Source: DASUCS01 sp041166385
GTDB taxonomy: Bacteria > Actinomycetota > Acidimicrobiia > Acidimicrobiales > JACDCH01
Direction of reading: 5' to 3'
NCBI GenBank assembly: GCA_041166385.1
Contig: JBEEFW010000138.1
Span: 1-64,000 of the forward strand
Length of the DNA stretch: 64,000 bases
The notes beneath the pieces were generated by a model, which searched no databases, was not told the origin of the DNA, and was given only the letters and a program-made list of their open reading frames with translations. The position numbers and the translations under genes were made by a program. Positions 1-9,172 of this stretch are shown here, piece by piece. The stretch's first letter is position 1. Each line of letters begins with the position of its first letter.

Positions 1-1081
<1,081 letters not shown>

Positions 1082-1100
<19 letters not shown>

Positions 1101-1351
1101 CCCCCGCCGTTGATGGCGAGGTCGATGATCGTCGACGGATCCTCGTCGTCGCCGCGATCGACGAGATCCCTCGCTCGTTCGACGCCCAGGTCGACCACGG
1201 CCTTCGCTTTGTCTGCCGCGGTCTCGAGCATCCCGCTCTCCTTGGCCTTGTCGATCCATTCGCGCAGCTGGAGGTACCGAGTGCGTCCGGCCTTGGCCCC
1301 GAAGTAGTAGCCGACCGCCAGGCCGATGATGAGGCCGAGTCTGAATCGCAT
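1082..1351 (-). CDS. Small YtxH-like membrane-anchored protein
   Basis: Predicted 89 aa. Residues about 5-20 (GLIIGLAVGYYFGAKAG) form a short glycine-rich hydrophobic segment followed by a basic/aromatic stretch and an amphipathic, charged C-terminal half rich in Ala, Lys and Asp. This resembles the YtxH/gas-vesicle-like small proteins of Gram-positive bacteria, whose role is poorly known. I chose the ATG at 1351; a longer reading from 1432 adds residues that do not look like a leader. The gene converges on sigA and overlaps its end by 19 nt. No catalytic motif is visible. Confidence 0.6.
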
Positions 1352-1390
1352 TGCGAACCCCCGAGTTCTGTCACACCTGGTGAGGACACT

Positions 1391-2107
1391 ATGCCCATGG
1401 GGTATCGAGGCAAGACAAGCGAACAGAACCAAGCCCGCGATCTGCGAGCGCAGGGTTGGACGATCAAGGAGATCGAAGCCGAGCTGGGCGTCAGCCGCTC
1501 GTCAGTTTCGATCTGGGTGAGAGACGTCGAGGTGGACCCGGACGTGTGGGCGGAGCGCGTAAGCACCAGACGCAACCACGGATGGCAGAAGCGACGCGCG
1601 ACGATCGATCGCCGTCGAGCGCTCGAGGCGGAATCGGACCTCGAGGCGGCACGACAACGCTTGGGCGAGATCACCGACCGGGATCTGTTCGTGGCTGGCA
1701 TCGCCCTCTACGCCGGCGAAGGGACCAAACGCCGCGGGAGCGTGTCGTTTCCCAACAGCGATCCCAGGATGATTGCTCTCTTCCTCGCATTCCTGCGTCG
1801 GTTCTTCGCCATCGACGAGACCCGACTGCGCGTGCGCATCTATCTGCACGAGGCGCTCGACCTGGAAGCGGCCACGACCTTCTGGTCTGACGTGATGGGG
1901 ATCCCACGATCTCAGTTCCGAGCGCCGTACCGAGCAAAGGCCGACCCAACCATCCGCAAGGCCAAGCATCCCATGGGCTGTCCCCAGGTCCGGTACAGCT
2001 GCACGTCGACCCATCGGGCCATCATGGGCCTCGCGAGCGCACTGCTATCGTCGAACGTTCCTTCCGGGGTAGCTCAATCGGCAGAGCGGTTGACTGTTAA
2101 TCAATAG
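1391..2107 (+). CDS. HTH protein with LAGLIDADG-like domain, reading into tRNA-Asn
   Basis: Predicted 238 aa. Residues about 10-45 form a resolvase-like helix-turn-helix (ARDLRAQGWTIKEIEAELGV followed by SRSSVSIWVRD). The middle and C-terminal part (IALYAGEGTKRRG, FPNSDPRMIALFLAFL, RIYLHEALDLEAATTFWSDV) matches a family I associate with Acidimicrobiia, Thermoleophilia and Chloroflexi that resembles a LAGLIDADG endonuclease fold joined to an HTH, loosely like WhiA. No function is established that I know of. The last 15 codons (from about 2063, ending at TAA 2105-2107) lie inside the tRNA-Asn gene on the same strand, so either the protein truly ends within the tRNA or its original end was lost. 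A starting ATG at 1391 (or 1397) is plausible. Confidence 0.6.
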   Translation: MPMGYRGKTSEQNQARDLRAQGWTIKEIEAELGVSRSSVSIWVRDVEVDPDVWAERVSTRRNHGWQKRRATIDRRRALEAESDLEAARQRLGEITDRDLFVAGIALYAGEGTKRRGSVSFPNSDPRMIALFLAFLRRFFAIDETRLRVRIYLHEALDLEAATTFWSDVMGIPRSQFRAPYRAKADPTIRKAKHPMGCPQVRYSCTSTHRAIMGLASALLSSNVPSGVAQSAERLTVNQ

Positions 2108-2138
2108 GTTGAGAGTTCGAGTCTCTCCCCCGGAGCCA
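2063..2138 (+). tRNA. tRNA-Asn (anticodon GTT)
   Basis: A full cloverleaf can be drawn. The acceptor stem TCCGGGG (2063-2069) pairs with CCCCGGA (2128-2134), the discriminator is G2135, and CCA is encoded at 2136-2138. The anticodon loop CTGTTAA gives GTT at 2096-2098. The T arm contains GTTCGAGTC. The upstream HTH gene reads 45 nt into this tRNA. Confidence 0.95.
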
Positions 2139-2140
2139 GA

Positions 2141-2524
2141 TCAGTCGGCGGGGCGCATCTTTTCCTGTTGCCAGAAGGCGCGCTGGCTCGTGATACGGCC
2201 GTCGTCCGCGAACGTCATCACGTCGATGGCCTCGAGCACGAACATCGTGCCGCCGATGGTGGGCCTGATCTCCATCGCGAACGCCGCTTCGTTGCCGACC
2301 ACCGCGGTGATGTCGAGCGATCGCAGCTCGATCGAGTCGGCCAGCGAGTGCGCCGCATCGAAGAACGCGCCGATGGCGTCCCTGCCACGACTCACCGGCG
2401 AGCCGATCGGATCCTCCACGGTCGCGTCGTCGGTGAACAACGCCACCCACGCATCGCGATCCCCAGCGGTGAAGGCCTTCCAGTAGTTCTCGATCGTCTC
2501 GCGGATCACGCTCTCGTCCGGCAT
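2141..2524 (-). CDS. SnoaL/ketosteroid isomerase-like (NTF2-fold) protein
   Basis: Predicted 127 aa from the ATG at 2524; a longer reading to 2557 would run close to the CAU tRNA. The opening helix with YWKAFTAGDRDAWVALFTDDA, then DPIGSPVSRGRDAIGAFFDA and a closing W/Q-rich strand, is the classic NTF2-like cone fold of SnoaL and steroid delta-isomerase relatives. In this family the pocket binds small hydrophobic substrates, and many members are isomerases or cyclases while others are only binding proteins. The gene sits alone between two tRNA genes on the opposite strand. The actual substrate cannot be told. Confidence 0.75.
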   Translation of the reverse strand: MPDESVIRETIENYWKAFTAGDRDAWVALFTDDATVEDPIGSPVSRGRDAIGAFFDAAHSLADSIELRSLDITAVVGNEAAFAMEIRPTIGGTMFVLEAIDVMTFADDGRITSQRAFWQQEKMRPAD

Positions 2525-2566
2525 CGCCGTGACCGTAGCCGCCGGTCGTAGCATCACCGCCCGGTA

Positions 2567-2639
2567 GGGCTCGTAGCTCAGTGGTCAGAGCAGGGGACTC
2601 ATAATCCTTAGGTCGCAGGTTCGATCCCTGCCGAGCCCA
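2567..2639 (+). tRNA. tRNA with CAU anticodon (elongator Met or Ile2)
   Basis: The acceptor arms GGGCTCG (2567-2573) and CGAGCCC (2632-2638) pair fully, and the discriminator is A2639. The anticodon stem contains two G-U pairs and the loop CTCATAA gives CAT. No CCA is encoded. A CAU anticodon can belong to elongator methionine or to isoleucine-2 (lysidine-modified); it is not the initiator, because the first acceptor pair is a Watson-Crick G-C. I cannot separate Met from Ile2 by eye. Confidence 0.9.
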
Positions 2640-2641
2640 CG

Positions 2642-3700
2642 ATGTCAACATCCTTCATCCCGACAACGCCCGATGCGATCACGCTCGAGTGGTTGAGCGA
2701 CGTCCTCGGCGCGGCCGTCACGTCGGTCGACAAGCAGATGGTCGGTACCGGCCAGATGGGCGACAGCGTGCGACTCACACTCGCGTACGAGGACGGCACG
2801 CGAGGGCCGGCCTCGGTGGTCGCAAAGCTGCCAGCGCTCGATCCGACGAGTCGGGCAACGGCCGCCGCGGTGCGCAGTTACGAGATCGAGGTGAGTTTCT
2901 ACCGCGAGCTTGCACCCGCGCTGCCGGTACGCGCGCCGCACTGTTACCTCGCACTGCACGATGCGGTCACCGACGACTTCATCCTGCTGCTCGAAGACCT
3001 CGCACCCGCTCGTCAAGGTGATCAGCTCGCGGGATGCACTGTCGATCAAGCCGCGATCGCGGTGGACGAGCTCCCCAAGCTGCACGCACCGCGTTGGGGG
3101 GACCCGACGCTCGAGTCGATGCCGTGGCTGCACCGCAACACGCCGGACTCGACAGTGATGACCACGATGCTCGTGACCGGCCTCTACGACGGGTTCCGCA
3201 CGCGCTACGCCGACCGTCTCGATCCGGAGGTGTTCGCGTTGTGCGAGCGGTTCATTCCCCGGCTCAGCTCGTACCTGACTGACCGACCCGGCCCTTGGAC
3301 GGTCGCGCACGGCGACTACCGCCTCGACAACCTCCTGTTCGGCACAGAGGAGGGAGGTCCGCCGGTCGCGGTGGTCGATTGGCAGACCGTCGCGCATGGT
3401 CCGGGCGTGGCCGATCTCAGCTACTTCATCGGCGCCGGCCTGCTGCCCGACGATCGAGCGAAGCACGAGGACGATCTCGTGCGGACGTACCACGAGGCGC
3501 TACGGGCGGCGGATGTCGATCTCGACTGGGACGACTGTTGGCAGCAGTACCGACAGCACACGTTCGCCGGTCTCGTGATGGCCGTGGCCGCGTCGATGCT
3601 TGTCGAGCAGACCGAACGAGGCGATGACATGTTCATGGCGATGGCCAACCGTCACGGCCGCCACGCGCTCGAGCTCGAAGCCGAAAAACTGATCGACTGA
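2642..3700 (+). CDS. Aminoglycoside phosphotransferase-fold kinase
   Basis: Predicted 352 aa, starting only 2 nt after the CAU tRNA. The protein-kinase-like APH fold is shown by the catalytic loop AHGDYRLDNLLF (Asp and Asn of HxDxxxxN) near residues 223-233 and the metal-binding VVDWQ near 247. This subgroup includes ecdysteroid-kinase-like proteins that often sit with lipid or steroid catabolism genes. The phosphorylated substrate is unknown. The next gene (3715) follows after 14 nt and is probably cotranscribed. The tight spacing to the tRNA suggests that transcription may run through from the tRNA promoter. Confidence 0.85.
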   Translation: MSTSFIPTTPDAITLEWLSDVLGAAVTSVDKQMVGTGQMGDSVRLTLAYEDGTRGPASVVAKLPALDPTSRATAAAVRSYEIEVSFYRELAPALPVRAPHCYLALHDAVTDDFILLLEDLAPARQGDQLAGCTVDQAAIAVDELPKLHAPRWGDPTLESMPWLHRNTPDSTVMTTMLVTGLYDGFRTRYADRLDPEVFALCERFIPRLSSYLTDRPGPWTVAHGDYRLDNLLFGTEEGGPPVAVVDWQTVAHGPGVADLSYFIGAGLLPDDRAKHEDDLVRTYHEALRAADVDLDWDDCWQQYRQHTFAGLVMAVAASMLVEQTERGDDMFMAMANRHGRHALELEAEKLID

Positions 3701-3714
3701 ACAGGACTCGTCGC

Positions 3715-4716
3715 ATGCCCGAACTCACCCCGATGGACGAGCTGTTCGTCCACCAGATCCCCGAACCGCTGCCCAACGTGGCGACGCACCACGACCATTG
3801 GCGAGAGAGCCTGTTCTTCATCGCGCACCCACGCGAGGAGCTCGGCGATGTCATCATCCTCACGCTCGCTCACTTCCCGAAGCGCGGCGTGATGGACTCG
3901 CTCCAGCTCGGTCGTATCGGCGATGCGATGACGGCCGCGCATCACGAGCGCCCCTACGATGGGGACCCGCACACGATGACCGTTGGTCCCGTGCGCATCG
4001 ACATCGCCGAACCGTTCCGGACGGTGCACCTCCAGGTCGACGACGATCCTGCCGCACCGGTGTCGCTCGACCTCACGTTCACCGCCCGCACCCGTGCACA
4101 TGGGTTGCGTCGCGGCACGATGAAGGCCGGCTCGGAGATCATCTGGGACCAGAGCCACATGATCCAGTCCGGCAACTACAACGGCACTGTCACGCACCAG
4201 GGCCGCACCATCGAGATCGACAACTGGTGGGGGCAACGCGACCACTCGTGGGGCATCCGCGATCACGCTCGCTGCCCGTTGTGGATGTGGCTGGCCATCC
4301 AGCTACCTGAAGGCATGATCGCCGTCTGGCACTGGGAGTACGCCAACGGCGCACCCGTGTACACCGACGGCTGCTTCGCCCCCGCCGACGGAGGTGACCC
4401 CGTGCCCGTCGTCGGCTTCCATCACGATCTGCGGTGGATCGGAACGGATGGCGCCGAGCGGTCATATGAGCGCGACGGCGAGGACGTCACCGGGCTGGCC
4501 GGCCATGTCGACATCCACCTCGAGGGCGGTCGGACGATCGCCATCGATGCTGAAGGGCGTTGGGCGCAGCGCTACGGGCCGCTCGGCGGGGGACTCAGCG
4601 AGATGCTGGTGCGAACGGCCGACGGGTCACAGGGCACCGCGATCTACGAGGTCACCGGCGCCTGGCACCACCACTTCTTCCCAGTGGCCCGAGCCAGCGG
4701 CCTGCCCCCGGGCTAG
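3715..4716 (+). CDS. Lipocalin/AttH-like DUF7064-type protein
   Basis: Predicted 333 aa, rich in Trp, His and beta-strand-like alternation, with the blocks WWGQRDHSWGIRDH near residues 162-176 and AVWHWEYANG further on. These are hallmarks of the AttH/CrtC-like two-domain lipocalin group (DUF7064/7065), which often lies beside APH-type kinases and fatty-acid or steroid degradation genes in actinobacteria. No signal peptide is visible, so it is probably cytoplasmic. The biochemical role is unknown; a hydratase or ligand-binding role is possible by analogy. It is likely in an operon with the kinase upstream. Confidence 0.65.
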   Translation: MPELTPMDELFVHQIPEPLPNVATHHDHWRESLFFIAHPREELGDVIILTLAHFPKRGVMDSLQLGRIGDAMTAAHHERPYDGDPHTMTVGPVRIDIAEPFRTVHLQVDDDPAAPVSLDLTFTARTRAHGLRRGTMKAGSEIIWDQSHMIQSGNYNGTVTHQGRTIEIDNWWGQRDHSWGIRDHARCPLWMWLAIQLPEGMIAVWHWEYANGAPVYTDGCFAPADGGDPVPVVGFHHDLRWIGTDGAERSYERDGEDVTGLAGHVDIHLEGGRTIAIDAEGRWAQRYGPLGGGLSEMLVRTADGSQGTAIYEVTGAWHHHFFPVARASGLPPG

Positions 4717-4839
4717 CGCCGCACCCGCGCTGACCTCGCTCCGTGGCCCCAAATCGGTGGAAGCGGACAGACGCGCACGCTGCGTGGGAAAGCGGCAAAC
4801 CTCTGTAGTGGCAGGGTGCACGTGCCGATATGTAGCGGG

Positions 4840-5430
4840 ATGGCGTCTCGCTCGACTCACGGTTCACGTCGCCGCTTCCGCGGTGACGATGGTGCCGTTG
4901 TCATCGAGGCCGCCATCGCGGGCCTCCTCTTCTTCACGATCCTGTTCGGTGTCGTCGAGTTCGGAATGGCCTTTTTCGACTACCTGACGACGTCGAACAT
5001 GTCCCGGGTGGGAGCGCGGACCGGGTCGACTCTCGGCCACACCACCGCAGCTGACTACCAGATCCTGCAGCAGGTGAAAGCCGCCACGTCGGGCATGCCG
5101 ACGAGCTCCATCCAAGCGATCGTCGTGTACAAGGCCAGTAGCTCCGGCGCGGCCCCGGCCGCCGCCTGCAAGACCGCGTCGTCGTCGGCGTCCACGTCCA
5201 AGTGCAACTTCTACACCGCCGCCAACTTCAACACGGCGTTGAGCAGCTTCGACTGCTCGGGGATCGACCAGTTCTGGTGCCCCACAACGAGGAAGGACGC
5301 CGCGAGCGATCCGCCGGACTATCTCGGCGTCTACATCCGGGTGCTGCACCCCAACATCACGGGCTTGTTCGGCGCGTCGTACACCTACGAGGACTACACG
5401 GTCATCCGCATCGAGGCGCAGACGCCATGA
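4840..5430 (+). CDS. TadE-like pilus protein (first copy)
   Basis: Predicted 196 aa from the ATG at 4840. A basic leader ends in GDDGAVVIEAAIAGLLFF, with the acidic Glu typical of TadE-type pseudopilins at the head of the single N-terminal transmembrane helix; FGVVEFGMAFFDYLT completes the hydrophobic segment. The exported part has four cysteines. TadE/TadF proteins are minor pseudopilins of Flp/tight-adherence pili. It overlaps the next gene by 4 nt (ATGA), so the three tad genes are translationally coupled. No TadA ATPase, TadB/C or prepilin peptidase lies in this window. Confidence 0.85.
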   Translation: MASRSTHGSRRRFRGDDGAVVIEAAIAGLLFFTILFGVVEFGMAFFDYLTTSNMSRVGARTGSTLGHTTAADYQILQQVKAATSGMPTSSIQAIVVYKASSSGAAPAAACKTASSSASTSKCNFYTAANFNTALSSFDCSGIDQFWCPTTRKDAASDPPDYLGVYIRVLHPNITGLFGASYTYEDYTVIRIEAQTP

Positions 5431-6047
5431 GATTGTCGTTCCGCGCCCGACGCGCTCGCGGAGATCGCGGGGCCGTGCTGGTGGAGGCTGCGTTCGTCCT
5501 GCCGGTCCTCCTCACGCTCTTGTTCGGCATCATCGAGTTCGGATTCGCGTGGCGAGACAAGATCACCGTCGAGACCGCCACGCGCGCTGGCGCCCGCACC
5601 GCATCGAACCTCGGCCCAACCGCGCAGGCGGACTACAACACGTTGCAGACCGTGCTGTCGGCGATGAGCTCGATCCCTACGGCCAACGTCGACATGGTCA
5701 TCGTGTTCGATGCGACCACGAGCGGAACCCCCAGCGCCACGTGCCTCGCCGGCACATCGGTCTCCAACAACAACGCGCCGCCGAACAACGGCACGGGGTG
5801 CAACGTCTACACCAGCGCCCAGTTCTCTCTGCCGAGCTCGAGTTTCGGCATCAGCGGCTGCAACAGCGGGCCTGATCGCTACTGGTGTCCGACGGGCTTG
5901 GCGCGAGGGAACAGCATGAGTCAGATCAACGGTCCCGCCTATGTGGGCGTGTACGTCAAGGCGCACCGATCGTTCATCACGAAGATCTTCGGAACCACCG
6001 GACCGACCATGACATCGATCTCCGTACTACGACTGGAACCCTCATGA
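5427..6047 (+). CDS. TadE-like pilus protein (second copy)
   Basis: Predicted 206 aa. It has the same architecture as the gene before it: a basic leader, GDRGAVLVEAAFVLPVLLTL and a second FGIIEFGFAWRDK block, then a Ser/Asn/Thr-rich exported domain with paired cysteines. It is clearly a paralogue, since both share FGxxEFG, GARTxSxLGxT, ADYxxLQ and RYWCPT/QFWCPT-like motifs. The start ATG at 5427 overlaps the stop of the first copy and its own stop overlaps the following TadG-like start. It is likely a minor pseudopilin exported through the Tad system. Confidence 0.85.
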   Translation: MRLSFRARRARGDRGAVLVEAAFVLPVLLTLLFGIIEFGFAWRDKITVETATRAGARTASNLGPTAQADYNTLQTVLSAMSSIPTANVDMVIVFDATTSGTPSATCLAGTSVSNNNAPPNNGTGCNVYTSAQFSLPSSSFGISGCNSGPDRYWCPTGLARGNSMSQINGPAYVGVYVKAHRSFITKIFGTTGPTMTSISVLRLEPS

Positions 6048-7603
6048 CGCCCTCCCGACTGCGCCGCCGCCGTGCTCAGGGGGATGACGGGTTCATCCTC
6101 GCCACGTTCGGGCTGTTCCTGACCGCCATGATGATCATCGCCGCGTTCGCCATCGACGTCGGCGGTTGGTACGCGAGGGCCGCGCAACTCCAACGCACCG
6201 CCGATGCCGCGGCCCTGGCCGGTGTCGTGTGGATGCCGGATTTCGCGACGGCCTCGTCCGTCGCGCAAGCGACGGCCACGAAGAACGGGTTCACGCACGG
6301 AGCGAACAACATCACGGTCACCGTCTCGACCGTGGTGGGCAACAGCCATGAGTTGATGGTCACCGTCAAAGACGGCAACGCGCCCCGCTACTTCTCGCAA
6401 TTCGTGATCAACAACCAGACGATCACGAAGTCGGCCATCGCCGAGTACGTGCTGCCACTCCCGCTCGGAAGCCCGAAGAACACCTTCGGGAGCGGCGACA
6501 TCCAGACCGGCTCCAATTCCGAGAACTTCTGGGCGGCCGTCAACGGCTACTGCGCCGGCCGAGAGAGCGGCGACAAGCTGCTCGGCGGGCTCGAGTCCAC
6601 CTTCATCAGTGGCGCGTACACCTGCTCTGGCGTGGCGCCTTCCCCTGCATACAAACCCGAGGGCTACTACTACACGATCGACGTGCTGCCCGGGACGTCG
6701 GGCACCTTGAACGTGTATCTGTTCGACCCTGCATTCGACGGCGGCCGCGGCGACGCCAGTCTCCAGAACGGCGCGACTGTCACTACCAAATTCACGTTGT
6801 ACGAACCTGGTCCGTACACCTTGCAGGTGCCCAGTGGCGGGAACGTCATGCGAACGTTCACCTACACGTCGGGTAGCACCACGTTCCAGAACCAGTGGGA
6901 GAATTTCTGGAGCGGGTCGGCCAAGGTGGGTCAGTACTTCCTCGAGGTCCAGACGACGCAGAACGAGGCCAACAGCTGGGGATCGAACGGGTTCGCGATC
7001 CAAGCCATCATGGGCAACGGGTCGCCCGGTAACGGCACCGCTGGTTCCGGTTCCAACGTGTGCACGACCCTCTCCGGGCAGACCGGGTACTCCGCGACCT
7101 GCCCGCAGGTACACGGCGTCGAGGACATCTCGATCTTCGCCAACCTCGGCGGCGTCTCGGGGTCGACTGCCACCTTCTACCTGGCGGACGTCGATCCGGT
7201 CTACGCCGGCAAGACCATGACAGTCACGTTGTTCGACACCGGTGAGGGGGCGCAGAGCATCCAAGTGCTCGACCCGAACGGCAACCCGTATTCGTTCACT
7301 TGGACGACTCCGTGTCAGCCATCGACACCGAACATCGCGTCGCCGAGCACCGGCTGTTCCGGGTCCGCGTCGACCACCCTCAGCGTCAGTGGTACAGGAA
7401 TGCAGCCGTGGGGGAACCTGTCCAGCCAGTCCTTGTACAACGACCGTTCGATGGATCTGAAGATCGTCCTCCCGAGCAACTACACAGCCGCGTACGGCAC
7501 CAACACGTGGTGGAAGATCCGCTACACGGTCGGCAGCAGTGCGACCGACCGCACGACGTGGTCCGCCAAGATCACCGGCAACCCGGTGCACCTCGTCTCA
7601 TAG
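6044..7603 (+). CDS. TadG-like surface/pilus assembly protein
   Basis: Predicted 519 aa. The N-terminus GDDGFILATFGLFLTAMMII plus AIDVGGWYARAAQLQRTADAAALAG is the diagnostic TadG-type start (a transmembrane segment followed by the Q-x-xADAAALAGA block). The long remainder is Ser/Thr/Gly/Asn-rich and beta-like, with no von Willebrand A motif that I can see, and would be outside the membrane. It is coupled by a 4-nt overlap to the second TadE gene. Regulation is probably from the promoter before 4840. The large C-terminal region has no family that I recognise. Confidence 0.8.
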   Translation: MTPSRLRRRRAQGDDGFILATFGLFLTAMMIIAAFAIDVGGWYARAAQLQRTADAAALAGVVWMPDFATASSVAQATATKNGFTHGANNITVTVSTVVGNSHELMVTVKDGNAPRYFSQFVINNQTITKSAIAEYVLPLPLGSPKNTFGSGDIQTGSNSENFWAAVNGYCAGRESGDKLLGGLESTFISGAYTCSGVAPSPAYKPEGYYYTIDVLPGTSGTLNVYLFDPAFDGGRGDASLQNGATVTTKFTLYEPGPYTLQVPSGGNVMRTFTYTSGSTTFQNQWENFWSGSAKVGQYFLEVQTTQNEANSWGSNGFAIQAIMGNGSPGNGTAGSGSNVCTTLSGQTGYSATCPQVHGVEDISIFANLGGVSGSTATFYLADVDPVYAGKTMTVTLFDTGEGAQSIQVLDPNGNPYSFTWTTPCQPSTPNIASPSTGCSGSASTTLSVSGTGMQPWGNLSSQSLYNDRSMDLKIVLPSNYTAAYGTNTWWKIRYTVGSSATDRTTWSAKITGNPVHLVS

Positions 7604-7624
7604 GGTCACCGTTAGCCTTCGGGC

Positions 7625-9172
7625 GTGGCGCGTGCGGAACCATCTGACGAGCCGCTCGCGGCCATCGACATCGGCACCAACTCGATTCACCTCCTGATCG
7701 CGCGCCCGACCGGCAACAACCGATTCGAAGTCATCGACCGCGAGAAGGAAGTGGTTCGGCTCGGCTCCGGCTCGGGTGACATGAAGCGCCTGTCACCCGA
7801 CGCGATCGAGCGTGGTCTCGACGCGCTGCGACGATTCCAGCAGGTCGCCGCCAGCCGCGGTGCGCAGGTGTACGCGGTGGCGACCAGTGCCGTGCGCGAA
7901 GCGGAGAACCGCTCTGAGTTCGTGCGGCGGGCACGCGACGAGGCCGGCGTTCGCGTCGCCGTGATCTCCGGGGCCGAGGAGGCCCGTCTCATCCGCCTCG
8001 GCGCCCTACAAGCGGTGCCCGCCTACGAACAGCGTCACCTCGTCATCGACATCGGGGGCGGCAGCACGGAGTTCATCATCGGCGAGGGCGACGAGGTGCT
8101 CGGCGCTCGCAGCCTGAAGCTCGGCGCCATTCGCCTCACCGAGCGGTTCGGGCTTGCGGGGCCGGTCAAGCGCAAGGCGCTCGACGAGTGCCGCCAGTTC
8201 ATCCGGTCGTATCTCACGCCGGTGTCCCGAATGGCGCGGTCGCTGAGCTTCGATGTGGCGATCGGCAGCTCCGGCACGATCGTGAACCTCGCCGAGATGG
8301 CTCGCGCCGCGCGGGGCGATGCGCCCGCGCGACAGGTCAGCGGCGCCACGATCGACTCCGACGGCCTGGCGGGCGTGATCGAGGTGCTCGCGGCGTGCGA
8401 GTCGGTCGAAGAGCGCACCGCCATCCCTGGACTCGACCCCAAACGAGCCGACATCGTGCTCGGGGGCGCGTTGGTGCTCGAGCAGGCCTTTGCCGCGTTG
8501 GGCATCGAGGAGATGGTCGTCTCGGACTTCGCGCTTCGAGAAGGCGTCCTGCTCGACGCGCTCCGCCGCCGCGACAACACCTCAATCGGTCATCTGCGCG
8601 ATCTGCGCTACGAAAGCGTCATGCATGTTGCCGCGCTGGCTCCCGACGAAGCCGACCACGCCCAGCGATCCACCGAGCTCGCGCTGCGTGTGTTCGAGCA
8701 GACAAGCGCCATTCACGGTCTTGACGCGTCATACGAGGAAGTGCTCGAGGCCGCGGGCTACCTCGCCAACGTCGGCCTCCTCGTTTCGCACGACCGGCAC
8801 CACCTGCACAGCTACTACGTGATTCGCAATTCCGACGCGTTGGCCGGCTTCACCGACGAGGAGATCGAGCTCATCGCCCAGGTGGCGCGCTATCACCGGA
8901 AGAGCGCGCCGAAGCCGACCCATTCAGAGTTTGCCGCGCTCCCAGCCGACGCGCAGCACGTCGTCCGCGTGCTCGCAGGCATCTTGCGCATCGGCGTCGC
9001 ACTCGACCGCACGCGCACCGGAGCGGTTCGCGATGTGAACGTCCGTACGAGCAAGCGCGAGATTGCGATCGAGCTGGACGGCGATGGCGACCTGAGCCTC
9101 GAGCGCTACACCGCAGAGGCCCGCAAGACGCTGCTCGAGGAAGCCCTCGGCGTCGAGGTCACGATCGCATGA
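7625..9172 (+). CDS. ppx: Exopolyphosphatase / Ppx-GppA family phosphatase
   Basis: Predicted 515 aa with a GTG start. The ASKHA fold is shown by phosphate-1 AAIDIGTNSIHLL near residues 12-24, a second site VIDIGGGSTEFIIG near 141, and ATSAVREAEN between them. The C-terminal 200 residues are HD-like (LANVGLLVSHDRHHLHSYY). The family hydrolyses polyphosphate or converts pppGpp to ppGpp, linking phosphate storage and the stringent response. The length fits the long, HD-containing Ppx2-type form. Its stop overlaps the following MFS gene start by 4 nt. Confidence 0.92.
   Translation: MARAEPSDEPLAAIDIGTNSIHLLIARPTGNNRFEVIDREKEVVRLGSGSGDMKRLSPDAIERGLDALRRFQQVAASRGAQVYAVATSAVREAENRSEFVRRARDEAGVRVAVISGAEEARLIRLGALQAVPAYEQRHLVIDIGGGSTEFIIGEGDEVLGARSLKLGAIRLTERFGLAGPVKRKALDECRQFIRSYLTPVSRMARSLSFDVAIGSSGTIVNLAEMARAARGDAPARQVSGATIDSDGLAGVIEVLAACESVEERTAIPGLDPKRADIVLGGALVLEQAFAALGIEEMVVSDFALREGVLLDALRRRDNTSIGHLRDLRYESVMHVAALAPDEADHAQRSTELALRVFEQTSAIHGLDASYEEVLEAAGYLANVGLLVSHDRHHLHSYYVIRNSDALAGFTDEEIELIAQVARYHRKSAPKPTHSEFAALPADAQHVVRVLAGILRIGVALDRTRTGAVRDVNVRTSKREIAIELDGDGDLSLERYTAEARKTLLEEALGVEVTIA

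Noticed and set aside
4740..4839. Leader before the TadE genes as a c-di-GMP (GEMM) riboswitch, because it holds GGCAAACC and GTAGCGGG
   Set aside because: The order and spacing of conserved elements do not fit: no GAAA tetraloop and no second GGACGCAAAGCC arm.
5939..7591. 550-aa open frame opposite the TadG-like gene
   Set aside because: A GC-rich shadow: Arg/His/Asp-rich with no domain, while the plus-strand TadG signature is clear.
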